Assembly (NCBI RefSeq): GCF_030814225.1
Contig: NZ_JAUSUR010000003.1
Location: forward strand, 248,001 to 312,000
DNA: 64,000 nt
Source of the DNA: Breznakia pachnodae
GTDB lineage: Bacteria > Bacillota_I > Bacilli_A > Erysipelotrichales > Erysipelotrichaceae
Direction: 5' to 3'
Both the position numbers and the translations under genes were made by a program. Below the pieces are notes generated by a model. The model searched no databases, was not told where the DNA came from, and worked only from the letters and a program-made list of their open reading frames with translations. The first letter of the stretch is position 1. Each line of letters starts with the position of its first letter. Positions 12,201-19,494 of the stretch are shown piece by piece.

Positions 12201-12415
12201 AAGGAGATGCATTACCACCAGCTTTCTATACGAAAACAAACGAGCAAGGAGAAACAATTTATTATTTACCAAACTTTCCTAAGAAATTACTAACCATTAC
12301 TGGAGGTACAGGGACATTAGCCTTTACGGTTGTTGGGATAGTAATTATTGGAACAGCAGTTATGATTGCTGTTGTTTCCAAGAAAAGAAAGCGAAAGGAT
12401 GAACAAGACGAATAG
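9218..12415 (+). CDS. Large pilus adhesin / tip-type surface protein
   Basis: A 1065-residue exported protein. It has an N-terminal signal peptide (about 1-40), an Ig-like segment (about 105-150) and a very acidic linker (about 150-190) with repeated EEIEEE. A large central region (about 200-690) lacks a recognisable short motif and is probably the adhesive part. Then come a Cna-B-like domain (about 698-790), a MucBP-like repeat (about 811-885) and a second Cna-B-like domain (about 888-1000). The C-terminus has a hydrophobic helix and a KKRKRK tail. The expected LPXTG site reads LTITG (1025-1029), with Thr where Pro is usual. The start has AGGAGGG just upstream. It is the first gene of the pilus operon and likely the tip or ancillary subunit. 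Confidence 0.85.
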   Translation: MREKIKIITLKSIFVTLVVAIAMSVINYVGAPMLISNADDQGTFQGFLVSGELYSKNVAYNTAKEDIELPQTLQASILLNDSNEMAEGEGTEETEEIQDVVEEREVEVIWDDQGLYNSEVPGTYKFEATPKEFTYEGEKPYITIVVEEQVEEKEPEGEEEVKTETSVEEEIEEEIEEPSSDTNSSETVITPLSDKPAGYPVYGGNDYTEYVKILSWDILDSAGKPLSTTNTAKDNLKYTFKFSWSIELPNNGKLAADDHFIIPIPENKNSGDAKSYWNMLASDWTSFYLKGTNTVLGQVRIYNSGGYNEIHVRFTDAAAGQNALTGIEFEFKDAIKNHSLVAITQGVGFGLGTATGETIKQIKFEKRVLSPSAWDTKFFSSSSDNLMYYQIKFNHGGAYELSGHYYDMINTPWRWSYQDRASGTYDPNNTAPYSWGEYMESSTTGYLEDKLDPGVVVSSIGINAQVLIPMDLPSDASSGRGGTASKDPAWRSYLLFDNGRGPEYREDGKSIDNIQFPSKANSFVLVEQNPGESETSFRTRVKSSPQQYGIYVDGEGETAVRTIMINFGAMGPGGDQTKYSDLTDTALTGRKTLYSKKDIPVFAEAAADFCISNQYYSESDRDLLEEYFTETYGDTNVAGGQVATYVIGLQLRYLPGETSGTKTNTATGQLNLRTTKTKDFSLTGSGNMNNPRGDVVVNKNSVLLQKYDEETNMALTGAVFKLQRKSGSTWVDVQTNLAVNTDGQLLVEGLDTSTAGVVYRFVETTSPKDYDPKKSSFWNSTLNAVVSKEFTLKDTDLNGQKIYVGNVKKEEAKYVVQHYLEQSDGSYAIYSADTQSFYGVVGESVSATANDYSSTGHVFDNTIPGTKESGVVLADGSLVLKLYYKLNNMDFVFYKVDQSGTPVSGVEFQLMKCTKAGTSGHTHSPLATNDAGNCWDVDNPITVVSGTDGKVSFPQLADGDYMLVETKTRSDLELPQGQWLISVSVSTQKITITAKGDALPPAFYTKTNEQGETIYYLPNFPKKLLTITGGTGTLAFTVVGIVIIGTAVMIAVVSKKRKRKDEQDE

Positions 12416-12497
12416 AAGTTCATCAAACAAATTTGGTTACAACAGTACACGATACTGGTAACAATAAATTTTTATTCAAAGGAGAAGGAGAACAAAA

Positions 12498-14057
12498 ATG
12501 AAAAGAATAAAAAAGATTATATATGCAATATTTGCATTAACAATGGTAGTTGGTTTATTTAGTGCCAACACACAAGCAAATGACAGCTTACCTGCTGACA
12601 CAGGTAGTTTAACAATCCATAAATATTTAATGGATGACGTAAATAATGCAGGACCTAATGGTATTGGTACTGAATTAACTCCAGCACAATTACCAACAGG
12701 TGCAGCACCTTTACAAGGAGTAGCGTTTGATTTATATAAGATTGACACTACAGCAGGAGTGCCAATGGGAGGGGATGTTAAGTATACAATTTCAGGAACT
12801 ACATTAACTGTAGATGACAATGGAACTAAAACTACTTATCCACTTACTTTAGTAAGTCAACAATTAACAGATGTTAATGGGGAAGCGAAATGGTCTGCAT
12901 TAGCTAAAGGATACTACTTTGCAGTAGAAAACTTAGCTGATTCAACACCAAAAACTGCAGCTGGAGATCCAGTTACAATTGGTACATCAGTTGCACCATT
13001 CGTTGTAGCTGTACCAATGACAAACCCAGCAGGAAGTGGATGGCTGACAGATGTTCATGCATATCCTAAAAACGAACCATTAACTGTAGACAAAGAAGTT
13101 GATGATACATCAGTAACAGTTGGAGATATTGTGAAATATACAATTAAACCATCTGTACCATCTGATATCGAAACTTCAAAATCATATGTTGTAACGGATC
13201 TTTTAGATGAAGCATTAACTTTTGATGCAACTAGTTTAAAGGTATATGAGTTAAATGGTGATGGAAGTGTAAATACTGCAAAAGAAATTGCTGCAAGTAA
13301 CTATACAGTTGCACAAGCACCATCAGGAACAAGTAATAAAATTACAGTTACTTTTAATGACACAGGACGTAGTACTGCTTTAAAAGGTAAAAAGAAAATT
13401 GGTGTTGTATTTAATGCAGCAGTAAACAGCAAAGTGTTAGATAAAATTGATCACTCAGTAGAAAATAAAGCATCAGTAAGCTTTACAAATGAGTATGACC
13501 AAGCATCTACTACAGAATCTACACCTACAAATACACATACAGGATCTGTAAAGATTGAAAAGACTGCAAACGATACTAGCAATGCATTAGCAGGAGCTAA
13601 ATTCCAAATTGCATCTTCATTAGCAAATGCAAAAGCTGGAAACTACTTGAAGAAAGATGCAGCAGGAAACATCATCGACTTTGGTGAAACTGGTTATGCA
13701 GCTGCAAACGTATGGGAATTAACAACAGACGCTAGTGGAATCGCTATATTCGAAGGATTGGAAGATTACACAGGAACAGCAGCTTCACCTGTATATAATT
13801 CATACTGGTTAGTGGAAACATTTGCTCCAGGTGACTACAACTTATTAAGTGACCCAGTACAAGTAACATTTACTGCGGGAAGTACATCAGCAAATGCGTA
13901 TACTCATACAGTAGGAGTTGTGAATACAAAAGAATTCGTATTACCTAGTACAGGTGGTAACGGAACTGTAATATTTACAATCGCAGGTATTGCAATTATT
14001 GGATTAGCTGGAATTATGTTAATCACAAGCAAAAAATCAAAAAAAGGTAATATTTAA
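12498..14057 (+). CDS. Major pilin, SpaA-type backbone subunit
   Basis: A 519-residue backbone pilin. The signal peptide ends near residue 29 (NTQAND). The pilin motif is AYPKN at 188-192; Lys191 is the predicted lysine that joins to the next subunit's Thr. Cna-B-type domains follow. The E-box is YWLVETFAPGDY with Glu440, needed for an internal isopeptide bond in this family. The sorting signal is a canonical LPSTG (482-486), then a hydrophobic helix and a SKKSKKG tail. The ribosome site AAGGAGAAGGAG is strong. Two sortases lie directly downstream, which supports covalent pilus assembly on the cell wall. Confidence 0.93.
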   Translation: MKRIKKIIYAIFALTMVVGLFSANTQANDSLPADTGSLTIHKYLMDDVNNAGPNGIGTELTPAQLPTGAAPLQGVAFDLYKIDTTAGVPMGGDVKYTISGTTLTVDDNGTKTTYPLTLVSQQLTDVNGEAKWSALAKGYYFAVENLADSTPKTAAGDPVTIGTSVAPFVVAVPMTNPAGSGWLTDVHAYPKNEPLTVDKEVDDTSVTVGDIVKYTIKPSVPSDIETSKSYVVTDLLDEALTFDATSLKVYELNGDGSVNTAKEIAASNYTVAQAPSGTSNKITVTFNDTGRSTALKGKKKIGVVFNAAVNSKVLDKIDHSVENKASVSFTNEYDQASTTESTPTNTHTGSVKIEKTANDTSNALAGAKFQIASSLANAKAGNYLKKDAAGNIIDFGETGYAAANVWELTTDASGIAIFEGLEDYTGTAASPVYNSYWLVETFAPGDYNLLSDPVQVTFTAGSTSANAYTHTVGVVNTKEFVLPSTGGNGTVIFTIAGIAIIGLAGIMLITSKKSKKGNI

Positions 14058-14065
14058 TGTACTCA

Positions 14066-14089
14066 AAGGAGAAGGATTACCTTCTCCTT
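14066..14089 (+). other. Hairpin between major pilin and sortase genes
   Basis: A perfect 10-bp stem (AAGGAGAAGG, loop ATTA, CCTTCTCCTT) nine bases after the pilin stop, without a long T-run. It may be a weak terminator or a 3'-end stabiliser that keeps pilin mRNA above sortase mRNA. The 14-base string TCAAAGGAGAAGGA at 14063-14076 is identical to the pilin gene's own ribosome site at 12476-12489. Confidence 0.6.
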
Positions 14090-14116
14090 ACCTTTATATA
14101 GCATGAGGAAGACTTG

Positions 14117-15004
14117 ATGAAAAAGAAGATATTAACTATATGTTTACTTCTGATTGGAATAGGTGTATTAGCTTATCCAGTTGTTAGTAATTATATTTAT
14201 GAACTAAATGGTTCTTTTCTAATTGATGATTACTCACAGAGCGTGAGTGAAGAATCAAGTGAAGAGATTGAAGCAATGTGGAAAGAAGCATATGAGTATA
14301 ATGAGAATTTATTGGGTTCACCAGTAAAGGATCCTTTTATCGAAGGTTCTGGTGTTACCATGCCTAATAACTATTCAGAAATACTAAATGTGAATGGAAT
14401 GATGGGAAGTGTCAAAATTCCTAAAATTTCTGTTGATCTGCCAATTTATCACACAACCAAAGAGAGCGTGTTGAAAAAAGGCGTAGGTCACTTGGAAGGT
14501 TCAACCCTGCCAGTTGGTGGAGAAGGAACTCATGCAGTGCTTACCGGACATACAGGTCTGTCCAATGCGAAGTTATTTACGGATTTAGATTTATTAGAAG
14601 AAGGAGATATGTTTTATCTTTATATTTTAGATGATGTGTTAGCTTATGAAATTGACGAGATTACAGTGATCGATCCTGAAGATACGCAAAAGATAAAGAG
14701 GGTGGATGGAGAAGATTATGTAACACTATTAACTTGTACACCATACGGAGTGAATTCACATCGTTTATTAGTAAGAGGAAAACGTGTACCATATGATCCA
14801 GAAGTAGAGAAGTCAATTGATTCAATTACAAGTTCATTATTTGATACAAACGTAATTGTGGCTGCAATTATTACATCTGTGATTATGTTATTACTAATTT
14901 GTCTTGTTTTATATAGGAAGAAAAAAGGCAAAGAACTAAACCTTATAAGACTTATAAAAAAATCTAAGTTGAATAAGTGGGGCGCAGGCGATGAAGAAAC
15001 ATAA
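14117..15004 (+). CDS. Class C (pilin-polymerising) sortase
   Basis: A 295-residue membrane-anchored cysteine transpeptidase. It has an N-terminal helix (about 5-27) and a C-terminal helix (about 243-266), the topology of class C sortases. The catalytic residues are His145 (LTGHTG), Cys207 (LLTCTPYG) and Arg216. A DPF motif (about residue 73) upstream of the core resembles the lid that covers the active site in pilus sortases. I start at ATG 14117 with GAGGAAG upstream; a TTG one codon earlier is unlikely. The 3' end overlaps the next sortase by 14 bases. It probably polymerises the LPSTG pilin. Confidence 0.92.
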   Translation: MKKKILTICLLLIGIGVLAYPVVSNYIYELNGSFLIDDYSQSVSEESSEEIEAMWKEAYEYNENLLGSPVKDPFIEGSGVTMPNNYSEILNVNGMMGSVKIPKISVDLPIYHTTKESVLKKGVGHLEGSTLPVGGEGTHAVLTGHTGLSNAKLFTDLDLLEEGDMFYLYILDDVLAYEIDEITVIDPEDTQKIKRVDGEDYVTLLTCTPYGVNSHRLLVRGKRVPYDPEVEKSIDSITSSLFDTNVIVAAIITSVIMLLLICLVLYRKKKGKELNLIRLIKKSKLNKWGAGDEET

Positions 15005-15680
15005 ACATGGAAAAATAATTTCTTTAATTTTATTGTGTGTTGGAGTAGCTGTTATTGCGTATCCTTATATTGAACAATATTTATATTCCAATAATGTGAA
15101 TAAGCAACTAGATGCATTTAAAGTAGAAGTAAAAGAAAATGCAAATCAATATCTTGAGTTGTATGAAATGATGAAACAATACAACAAAGATATCTATGAT
15201 ACAAACCAATTAGGATTGAATGAACCTTTTGCTTTTGAAAACCCTAGTTTCAAACTGGAAGATTGGGGTCTTATAGATAATATTGTTGGCTACATTGATA
15301 TACCAGATATGAATGTAAAGTTACCGATTTATTTAGGTGCAACCAAAGAAAATCTAACCAAAGGAGCTGCTCACTTATCACAAACAAGTGTTCCGATTGG
15401 TGGTGAAAATACGAATTCAGTAATTGCCGCACATCGGGGGTATTATAAAGCAGCAATGTTTAGTGATATTGAAAAGTTAGAACTAGGTGATGAAATCTAC
15501 ATTATTAATTATTGGGATACATTAACTTATAGCGTAGTTGAAATTAAAATTATTGAACCTTCACAAATTAATGAAATCTTAATTCAAGAAAACCGAGATT
15601 TAGTTACACTTATTACTTGTCATCCAAAATGGGAAGATAACAAACGATATGTTGTCTACTGTGAACGAGTGGATGATTAG
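14991..15680 (+). CDS. Second pilus-locus sortase, no C-terminal helix
   Basis: A 229-residue sortase with one N-terminal membrane helix (about 8-27) and no C-terminal helix. The catalytic residues are His148 (AAHRGYY), Cys210 (LITCHPK) and Arg219. An EPF segment near residue 80 may be a lid remnant. It overlaps the first sortase and is the last gene of the pilus operon. Candidate roles are adding the large adhesin, whose sorting signal is unusual, or attaching finished pili to the wall. The sequence alone does not tell which. Confidence 0.88.
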   Translation: MKKHKHGKIISLILLCVGVAVIAYPYIEQYLYSNNVNKQLDAFKVEVKENANQYLELYEMMKQYNKDIYDTNQLGLNEPFAFENPSFKLEDWGLIDNIVGYIDIPDMNVKLPIYLGATKENLTKGAAHLSQTSVPIGGENTNSVIAAHRGYYKAAMFSDIEKLELGDEIYIINYWDTLTYSVVEIKIIEPSQINEILIQENRDLVTLITCHPKWEDNKRYVVYCERVDD

Positions 15681-15702
15681 TATATTTGTATAAGATTACT
15701 AT

Positions 15703-15770
15703 ATCATTGATTGCCCCGCCTTCATCTGTATTATATGTATCGTTCGCCCCTTACATATAACTACAATGAT
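15703..15770 (+). other. Candidate structured RNA in the post-sortase gap
   Basis: Two nested perfect stems: an outer ATCATTG (15703-15709) with CAATGAT (15764-15770), and an inner TTATATGTA (15731-15739) with TACATATAA (15752-15760). Both loops hold a GCCCC motif, and GCCC occurs three more times before the bactofilin gene. I do not recognise an Rfam class. It could also be part of the 3' end of the pilus mRNA. Confidence 0.35.
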
Positions 15771-15844
15771 TTAATACAACATGCCCTTTCAGTATAGCAC
15801 TCGCAATCAATTGTTATAGATGGAATACTGCCCTATTCCAGCCC

Positions 15845-15884
15845 AATAACAACGGACAAATGTTCGTTGTTATATTTGTTTTAT
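15845..15884 (+). terminator. Hairpin before the bactofilin gene
   Basis: AATAACAACGGAC pairs with GTTCGTTGTTAT(T) across a 4-base loop, followed by a T-rich run. It lies 19 bases before the bactofilin ATG, so it could end the pilus transcript or act as an attenuator for the next gene. Confidence 0.65.
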
Positions 15885-15902
15885 TTAAGAAGAGGTGTTT
15901 AT

Positions 15903-16907
15903 ATGAATCAAGCAACAGTTGAAGCAGTAAAAGCTGTATCCACTTCTATGGTGGTGATTCTTTTGGCATTAATTATAATCGTTATTGTTGTCAGTTATTT
16001 AATTGGAAGAATAACAAAAATGAAAGGAATTAAAGAATTAGAATTATTGAAACTAGTATATAAAGATTTAGATACAGAGATACAATCCATCGATTGGGAT
16101 TCTTTTCATACAATCATAAACAGTTGCAGAGATGAAGAACTGCTTGCACAGGCAAAAACGATTCACTCGCAAATGAAAGATGTTGAAGAAGTGATGGTAA
16201 CTGTGAACACGCTTATTCATTCGTTTGATAAAAAGAAATTAAAGAATAGTAGGATCAAAGACATTGAGAAAGTAATTACCTATATTAGAAGTATTATTGA
16301 ATCACAAGAAAGCAAGATTCACAAATTAAAAGATAATATAAATCTGATAACAGAATCAGAACCACAGAGAAAACATAAAGCAGTTCATGCAATTAAGAAA
16401 ACAATTGAAGTAAAACGAGAACTAGTAAAAGAGGAGAAGAAAAAGATGGATGAAATTAATAACAGTGTGGAACGTGAGCATTCAGTATTTGCAAAAGGAT
16501 TAGTTATCAATGGTGATGTAAGTATTGATACATCTTTAATTATGAGTGGAGAAATTAATGGGAATCTTACCTGTGAAGAATATGTTGAGTTAGGTGAAAA
16601 TGCAGTCGTGAATGGTGATGTGTCAGCAGCTTCTCTTGTTGTGCAGAAGAGTAAGGTTGTTGGAAATATTAAAGTTGTCAGAGAAGTTACTATTGGTGAT
16701 GGAGCTTATGTAAAAGGTGATGTGGAAGCAGAAGTATTAACTGTAAGTGGAATGGTTGAAGGGAATATAAGTGCCAGATCAGAAGTGTCACTGACCAAAG
16801 ATGCGCAAGTGCTTGGAAATATTGAAGCAGCTTATATTGATATTGAACGTGGTGCAAAAATCTCAGGTTCAATGAAAACAGGTGATGATTCTTCAAATAA
16901 CAAATAA
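15903..16907 (+). CDS. Membrane-tethered bactofilin-like protein
   Basis: A 334-residue protein. It has one N-terminal membrane helix (about 12-37), a long Lys/Glu-rich coiled-coil (about 45-200) and a C-terminal bactofilin domain (about 205-325) of repeating short strands such as VINGDVSID, EINGNLTCE and VVNGDVSAA. Bactofilins polymerise into filaments that position envelope machinery. A helix plus coiled-coil in front of the fold would hold the filament at the membrane. The start is ATG 15903 with AAGAAGAGG; an upstream TTG lies inside the preceding hairpin. Its place between the pilus operon and a signal peptidase suggests a role in surface assembly, which is inference. Confidence 0.82.
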   Translation: MNQATVEAVKAVSTSMVVILLALIIIVIVVSYLIGRITKMKGIKELELLKLVYKDLDTEIQSIDWDSFHTIINSCRDEELLAQAKTIHSQMKDVEEVMVTVNTLIHSFDKKKLKNSRIKDIEKVITYIRSIIESQESKIHKLKDNINLITESEPQRKHKAVHAIKKTIEVKRELVKEEKKKMDEINNSVEREHSVFAKGLVINGDVSIDTSLIMSGEINGNLTCEEYVELGENAVVNGDVSAASLVVQKSKVVGNIKVVREVTIGDGAYVKGDVEAEVLTVSGMVEGNISARSEVSLTKDAQVLGNIEAAYIDIERGAKISGSMKTGDDSSNNK

Positions 16908-16912
16908 AGAGT

Positions 16913-17785
16913 ATGCAAAAGTTGCAAAAGGTTGTCTTGTACCTTCTTATCACTGTATCAATTTCAATTATGATGCTATCTCTATTTTTTCTACAACTTT
17001 CTGCACCCACTCAAAAGACAAAGAAAAATGATATTTTTGTGTATCAGCAACTTACAGATGGGAATTATCTGATTATTGACTGTTTGGCAGATGAAAAAAG
17101 AATAGTTGTTGATAATACATATTTAGAGGGAAAGGTAGTAGGAATTAGTGAGAATACTTTTATTAACAATACAAAATTAGAAGAAATCATAATTTCTAAA
17201 GATGTTGAATTGCTAGATAAAACCTTGTTTATCAATAGTTCTAATTTGGAAAAGATTCTTGTAGCGAAAGGCGAAGCTGATAATTATAAGCAACAAATAG
17301 ATAGTGGAAGGGTTTCTTCAGATAATGTTTCTATATATGAACAAGGATATATTGAAGTATTTGTTGATGGGCAATTAGTTGATGAAGTTGTTGATCAACT
17401 ACTAATTATTGATTCTGAAGTTGCTGAGATTGAAGTGCGTTCTGTTGCAAAGCAAATTTATCATCTGAATAATGGGAAATGGGAACAAGGTGATGGCAGA
17501 GTTATATTAATTGGGGAAGTATCTTGGCATTACAATAATCAAGGAGAACAGCCAATAATTAGTGAAGATGAAACATTAATTATTGATGAATTGAATCAGC
17601 AGGAGAGTTATACAGTAATGGTTGATGATGAAATAGTTTTACGGATAGAAAGAAAGAATTCACCATACATAGTGGAAACAGGACAACAAGAAAATTATAT
17701 TGATAAGTATAGATTGCTTATCTGTTTAAGTATCATAATAATTGGATACATTGCTTATGGAGAATACAAACGATATGAAAAGTAA
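16913..17785 (+). CDS. Membrane protein with an extracellular LRR-like segment
   Basis: A 290-residue protein of unknown function. It has membrane helices near the N-terminus (about 7-29) and the C-terminus (about 262-282), so the middle is probably outside the cell. Residues about 65-120 (GISENTFINNTKLEEIIISKDVELLDKTLFINSSNLEKIL) look like two BspA-type leucine-rich repeats; the rest is acidic and not recognised. It starts five bases after the bactofilin stop. The same three genes, bactofilin, this one and a signal peptidase, appear to form an operon. Confidence 0.65.
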   Translation: MQKLQKVVLYLLITVSISIMMLSLFFLQLSAPTQKTKKNDIFVYQQLTDGNYLIIDCLADEKRIVVDNTYLEGKVVGISENTFINNTKLEEIIISKDVELLDKTLFINSSNLEKILVAKGEADNYKQQIDSGRVSSDNVSIYEQGYIEVFVDGQLVDEVVDQLLIIDSEVAEIEVRSVAKQIYHLNNGKWEQGDGRVILIGEVSWHYNNQGEQPIISEDETLIIDELNQQESYTVMVDDEIVLRIERKNSPYIVETGQQENYIDKYRLLICLSIIIIGYIAYGEYKRYEK

Positions 17786-17846
17786 CTCAATGAATCAAAA
17801 ACGTAAACATCTTAAAAACATGAATCATATTCTGGAGGGATTATAT

Positions 17847-18341
17847 ATGATTCGCTTTTCCTTTGGACTGGTATTTATCTTATTAGTTATAATGATATTT
17901 CTTGTTCGTCCTGTATATGTACATGGAGATAGTATGTATCCAACCCTCAGTGATGGCGAAATTGGATTCACCAATATGATTGATGTAAAACTTAATGATA
18001 TTGAACGCTTTGATATTGTAAGTGTTTATAGCGAAGATGAAGATAAGATTTTAACAAAAAGAGTCATTGGTTTACCAAATGAAACATTAGAATATCGAGA
18101 GGGAGAACTTTATATTGATGGAGAAGTAGTAGATGAGTCTTTTCTTGATGAACAGTATATAAAGAAACAGACAAATGATGGAAGGCTTTTGTTTACTTCT
18201 GACTATGGACCAATTACACTTGATGAAGATGAATATTTTCTTTGTGGTGACAATCGTTTGATTTCTAAGGATTCCAGAATATCAGGACCATATAAAAAGG
18301 AAGATATTATTAGTAAACATTTTTACTCTGTACTGAAATGA
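17847..18341 (+). CDS. lepB: Signal peptidase I
   Basis: Membrane serine protease that removes signal peptides from exported proteins. The frame is open from 17742, but the best start is ATG 17847: GGAGGG lies seven bases before it, and the 164-residue product then begins right before its single membrane helix, as in short Gram-positive enzymes. Catalytic Ser29 is in GDSMYPTL and Lys71 in LTKRVIGLP; the late box CGDNRLISKDSR is present. Upstream starts would overlap the preceding gene and add a basic tail. It probably serves pilus and other exported proteins of this region, like SipA-type enzymes of pilus islands, but both catalytic residues are present. Confidence 0.9.
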   Translation: MIRFSFGLVFILLVIMIFLVRPVYVHGDSMYPTLSDGEIGFTNMIDVKLNDIERFDIVSVYSEDEDKILTKRVIGLPNETLEYREGELYIDGEVVDESFLDEQYIKKQTNDGRLLFTSDYGPITLDEDEYFLCGDNRLISKDSRISGPYKKEDIISKHFYSVLK

Positions 18342-18377
18342 TTTCACATTCTTCTTGCTTCTTTGTCGGATAGTTTA

Positions 18378-18386
18378 TGATACAAT
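18378..18386 (+). promoter_or_regulatory. Extended -10 promoter for the EIIA gene
   Basis: TGATACAAT, an extended -10 element, lies 20 bases before the EIIA start. No good -35 box is visible at 17 bp. Confidence 0.45.
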
Positions 18387-18405
18387 ATAAAAGAGGAGTA
18401 ATATT

Positions 18406-18882
18406 ATGGAAGATAAAAACTATAGTATGTTTAGTGCCCCAGTCAGTGGAAAGATTTATCCACTTCGTGATAGTTTAGATGAGGCAGTTGCTCAAGGTTT
18501 TCTAGGAAGAGGGATTCTAATATTACCTGAAGATAATATTGTATATTCGCCTTGTCATGGACAGGTGGTACTGGTGTATCCAACCAAACATGCAATCATC
18601 ATTAAATCAGATGATGGGATTGCCGTTCTGGTTCATTTGGGAATGAATACAGCAGAGTTGAATGGGGAAGGTTTTACAGTACATGTGAAGGATGGCGATT
18701 ACATTGAACAGGGACAGAAACTGTTGGAATTTGATCTGGCATTTCTTAAAGATAGTAAGTTGTCATTACTGTCGCCAATTGTCTTTCCTAACCTGAATGA
18801 TCTGGATTTTATGTCAGTATTGCATCTGGGTGAGGCAGCAGCCAATGAACCACTAGTGATGATTTGCAAGAAAGATGATTAA
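18406..18882 (+). CDS. crr: Glucose-type PTS EIIA protein
   Basis: A 158-residue soluble phosphocarrier of the EIIA-Glc family. It takes phosphate from HPr and passes it to EIIB domains. The N-terminal APVSGKIYPLRDSLD stretch, PTKHAI (His62) and the phosphorylation site VHLGMNT (His77) are present, as is VKDGDYIEQGQKLLEFD. The gene stands alone, with its own promoter and terminator, and no EIIBC gene is near. It may serve several unlinked sugar transporters and act in carbon regulation. Confidence 0.92.
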   Translation: MEDKNYSMFSAPVSGKIYPLRDSLDEAVAQGFLGRGILILPEDNIVYSPCHGQVVLVYPTKHAIIIKSDDGIAVLVHLGMNTAELNGEGFTVHVKDGDYIEQGQKLLEFDLAFLKDSKLSLLSPIVFPNLNDLDFMSVLHLGEAAANEPLVMICKKDD

Positions 18883-18922
18883 TGCTGGTGTTTCCGATAT
18901 AAAAATTGAATGTAAAAAAATG

Positions 18923-18947
18923 AAAAGAGTGTTGACATCACTCTTTT
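18923..18947 (+). terminator. EIIA gene terminator, overlapping the str promoter
   Basis: A perfect 9-bp stem, AAAAGAGTG with CACTCTTTT, around the 7-base loop TTGACAT. The loop contains the -35 box of the downstream rpsL promoter, so the terminator and promoter share bases. Confidence 0.8.
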
Positions 18948-18960
18948 ATTGTTATATTAT
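18932..18960 (+). promoter_or_regulatory. str operon promoter
   Basis: TTGACA (18932-18937), a 17-bp spacer and TATTAT (18955-18960). It is near-consensus, as expected for ribosomal protein genes. Transcription should begin near 18967, about 85 bases before rpsL. Confidence 0.85.
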
Positions 18961-19050
18961 TAGATGGCTAGCGAGGTTCCTTTAGGGAACATTTTAAATG
19001 CTATGGGATGGCACGCCCGGAAATGTGTGCTAGAATCGAAAGGAGAAAAT
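18961..19050 (+). promoter_or_regulatory. Structured rpsL leader
   Basis: The untranslated leader holds two hairpins: GTTCC/GGAAC around TTTAG (near 18976-18990), and GCACGC/GTGTGC near 19010-19030. Ribosomal leaders often bind a ribosomal protein for feedback control; no known class was recognised here. An in-frame ATG at 18964 lies at or before the transcription start and is not used. Confidence 0.45.
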
Positions 19051-19467
19051 ATGCCTACAATTAATCAATTAGTTAGAAAAGGTCGTAAAGATAAAGTATG
19101 GATCATGAAAGCACCTGCTTTGAACAGAGGTTACAACTCTTTGAAAAGTCGTCCAACTAGTCAAGCAGCACCACAAAAACGTGGAGTTTGTACTCGTGTT
19201 GGAACAATGACGCCAAAGAAACCAAACTCTGCTCTTAGAAAGTATGCTCGTGTTCGTTTAAGTAACGGAATGGAAGTCAATGCTTATATCGGTGGAATCG
19301 GACATAACCTACAAGAACATAGTGTTGTGTTGATCCGTGGTGGTCGTGTTAAGGATTTACCAGGGGTTCGTTATCACGTTGTTCGTGGTACATTAGACTG
19401 TGCTGGAGTGAGTGAACGTAACCAAAGTAGATCTTTATATGGAACTAAGAAACCAAAAGCGAAATAG
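19051..19467 (+). CDS. rpsL: 30S ribosomal protein S12
   Basis: A 138-residue protein of the decoding site of the 30S subunit. The start [12 protein letters not shown] has AAAGGAG upstream. The conserved loops [11 protein letters not shown] and [13 protein letters not shown] carry the wild-type lysines at the usual streptomycin-resistance positions, so no such mutation is present. It is the first gene of the str operon; rpsG follows after 27 bases. Confidence 0.98.
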   Translation: MPTINQLVRKGRKDKVWIMKAPALNRGYNSLKSRPTSQAAPQKRGVCTRVGTMTPKKPNSALRKYARVRLSNGMEVNAYIGGIGHNLQEHSVVLIRGGRVKDLPGVRYHVVRGTLDCAGVSERNQSRSLYGTKKPKAK

Positions 19468-19494
19468 TCGCAATCATGAAAAGGAGGAATTAAT

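Noticed and set aside
18964..19050. A 29-codon N-terminal extension of rpsL
   Set aside because: Its ATG lies at or before the transcription start, while MPTINQ has AAAGGAG and is the universal S12 N-terminus.
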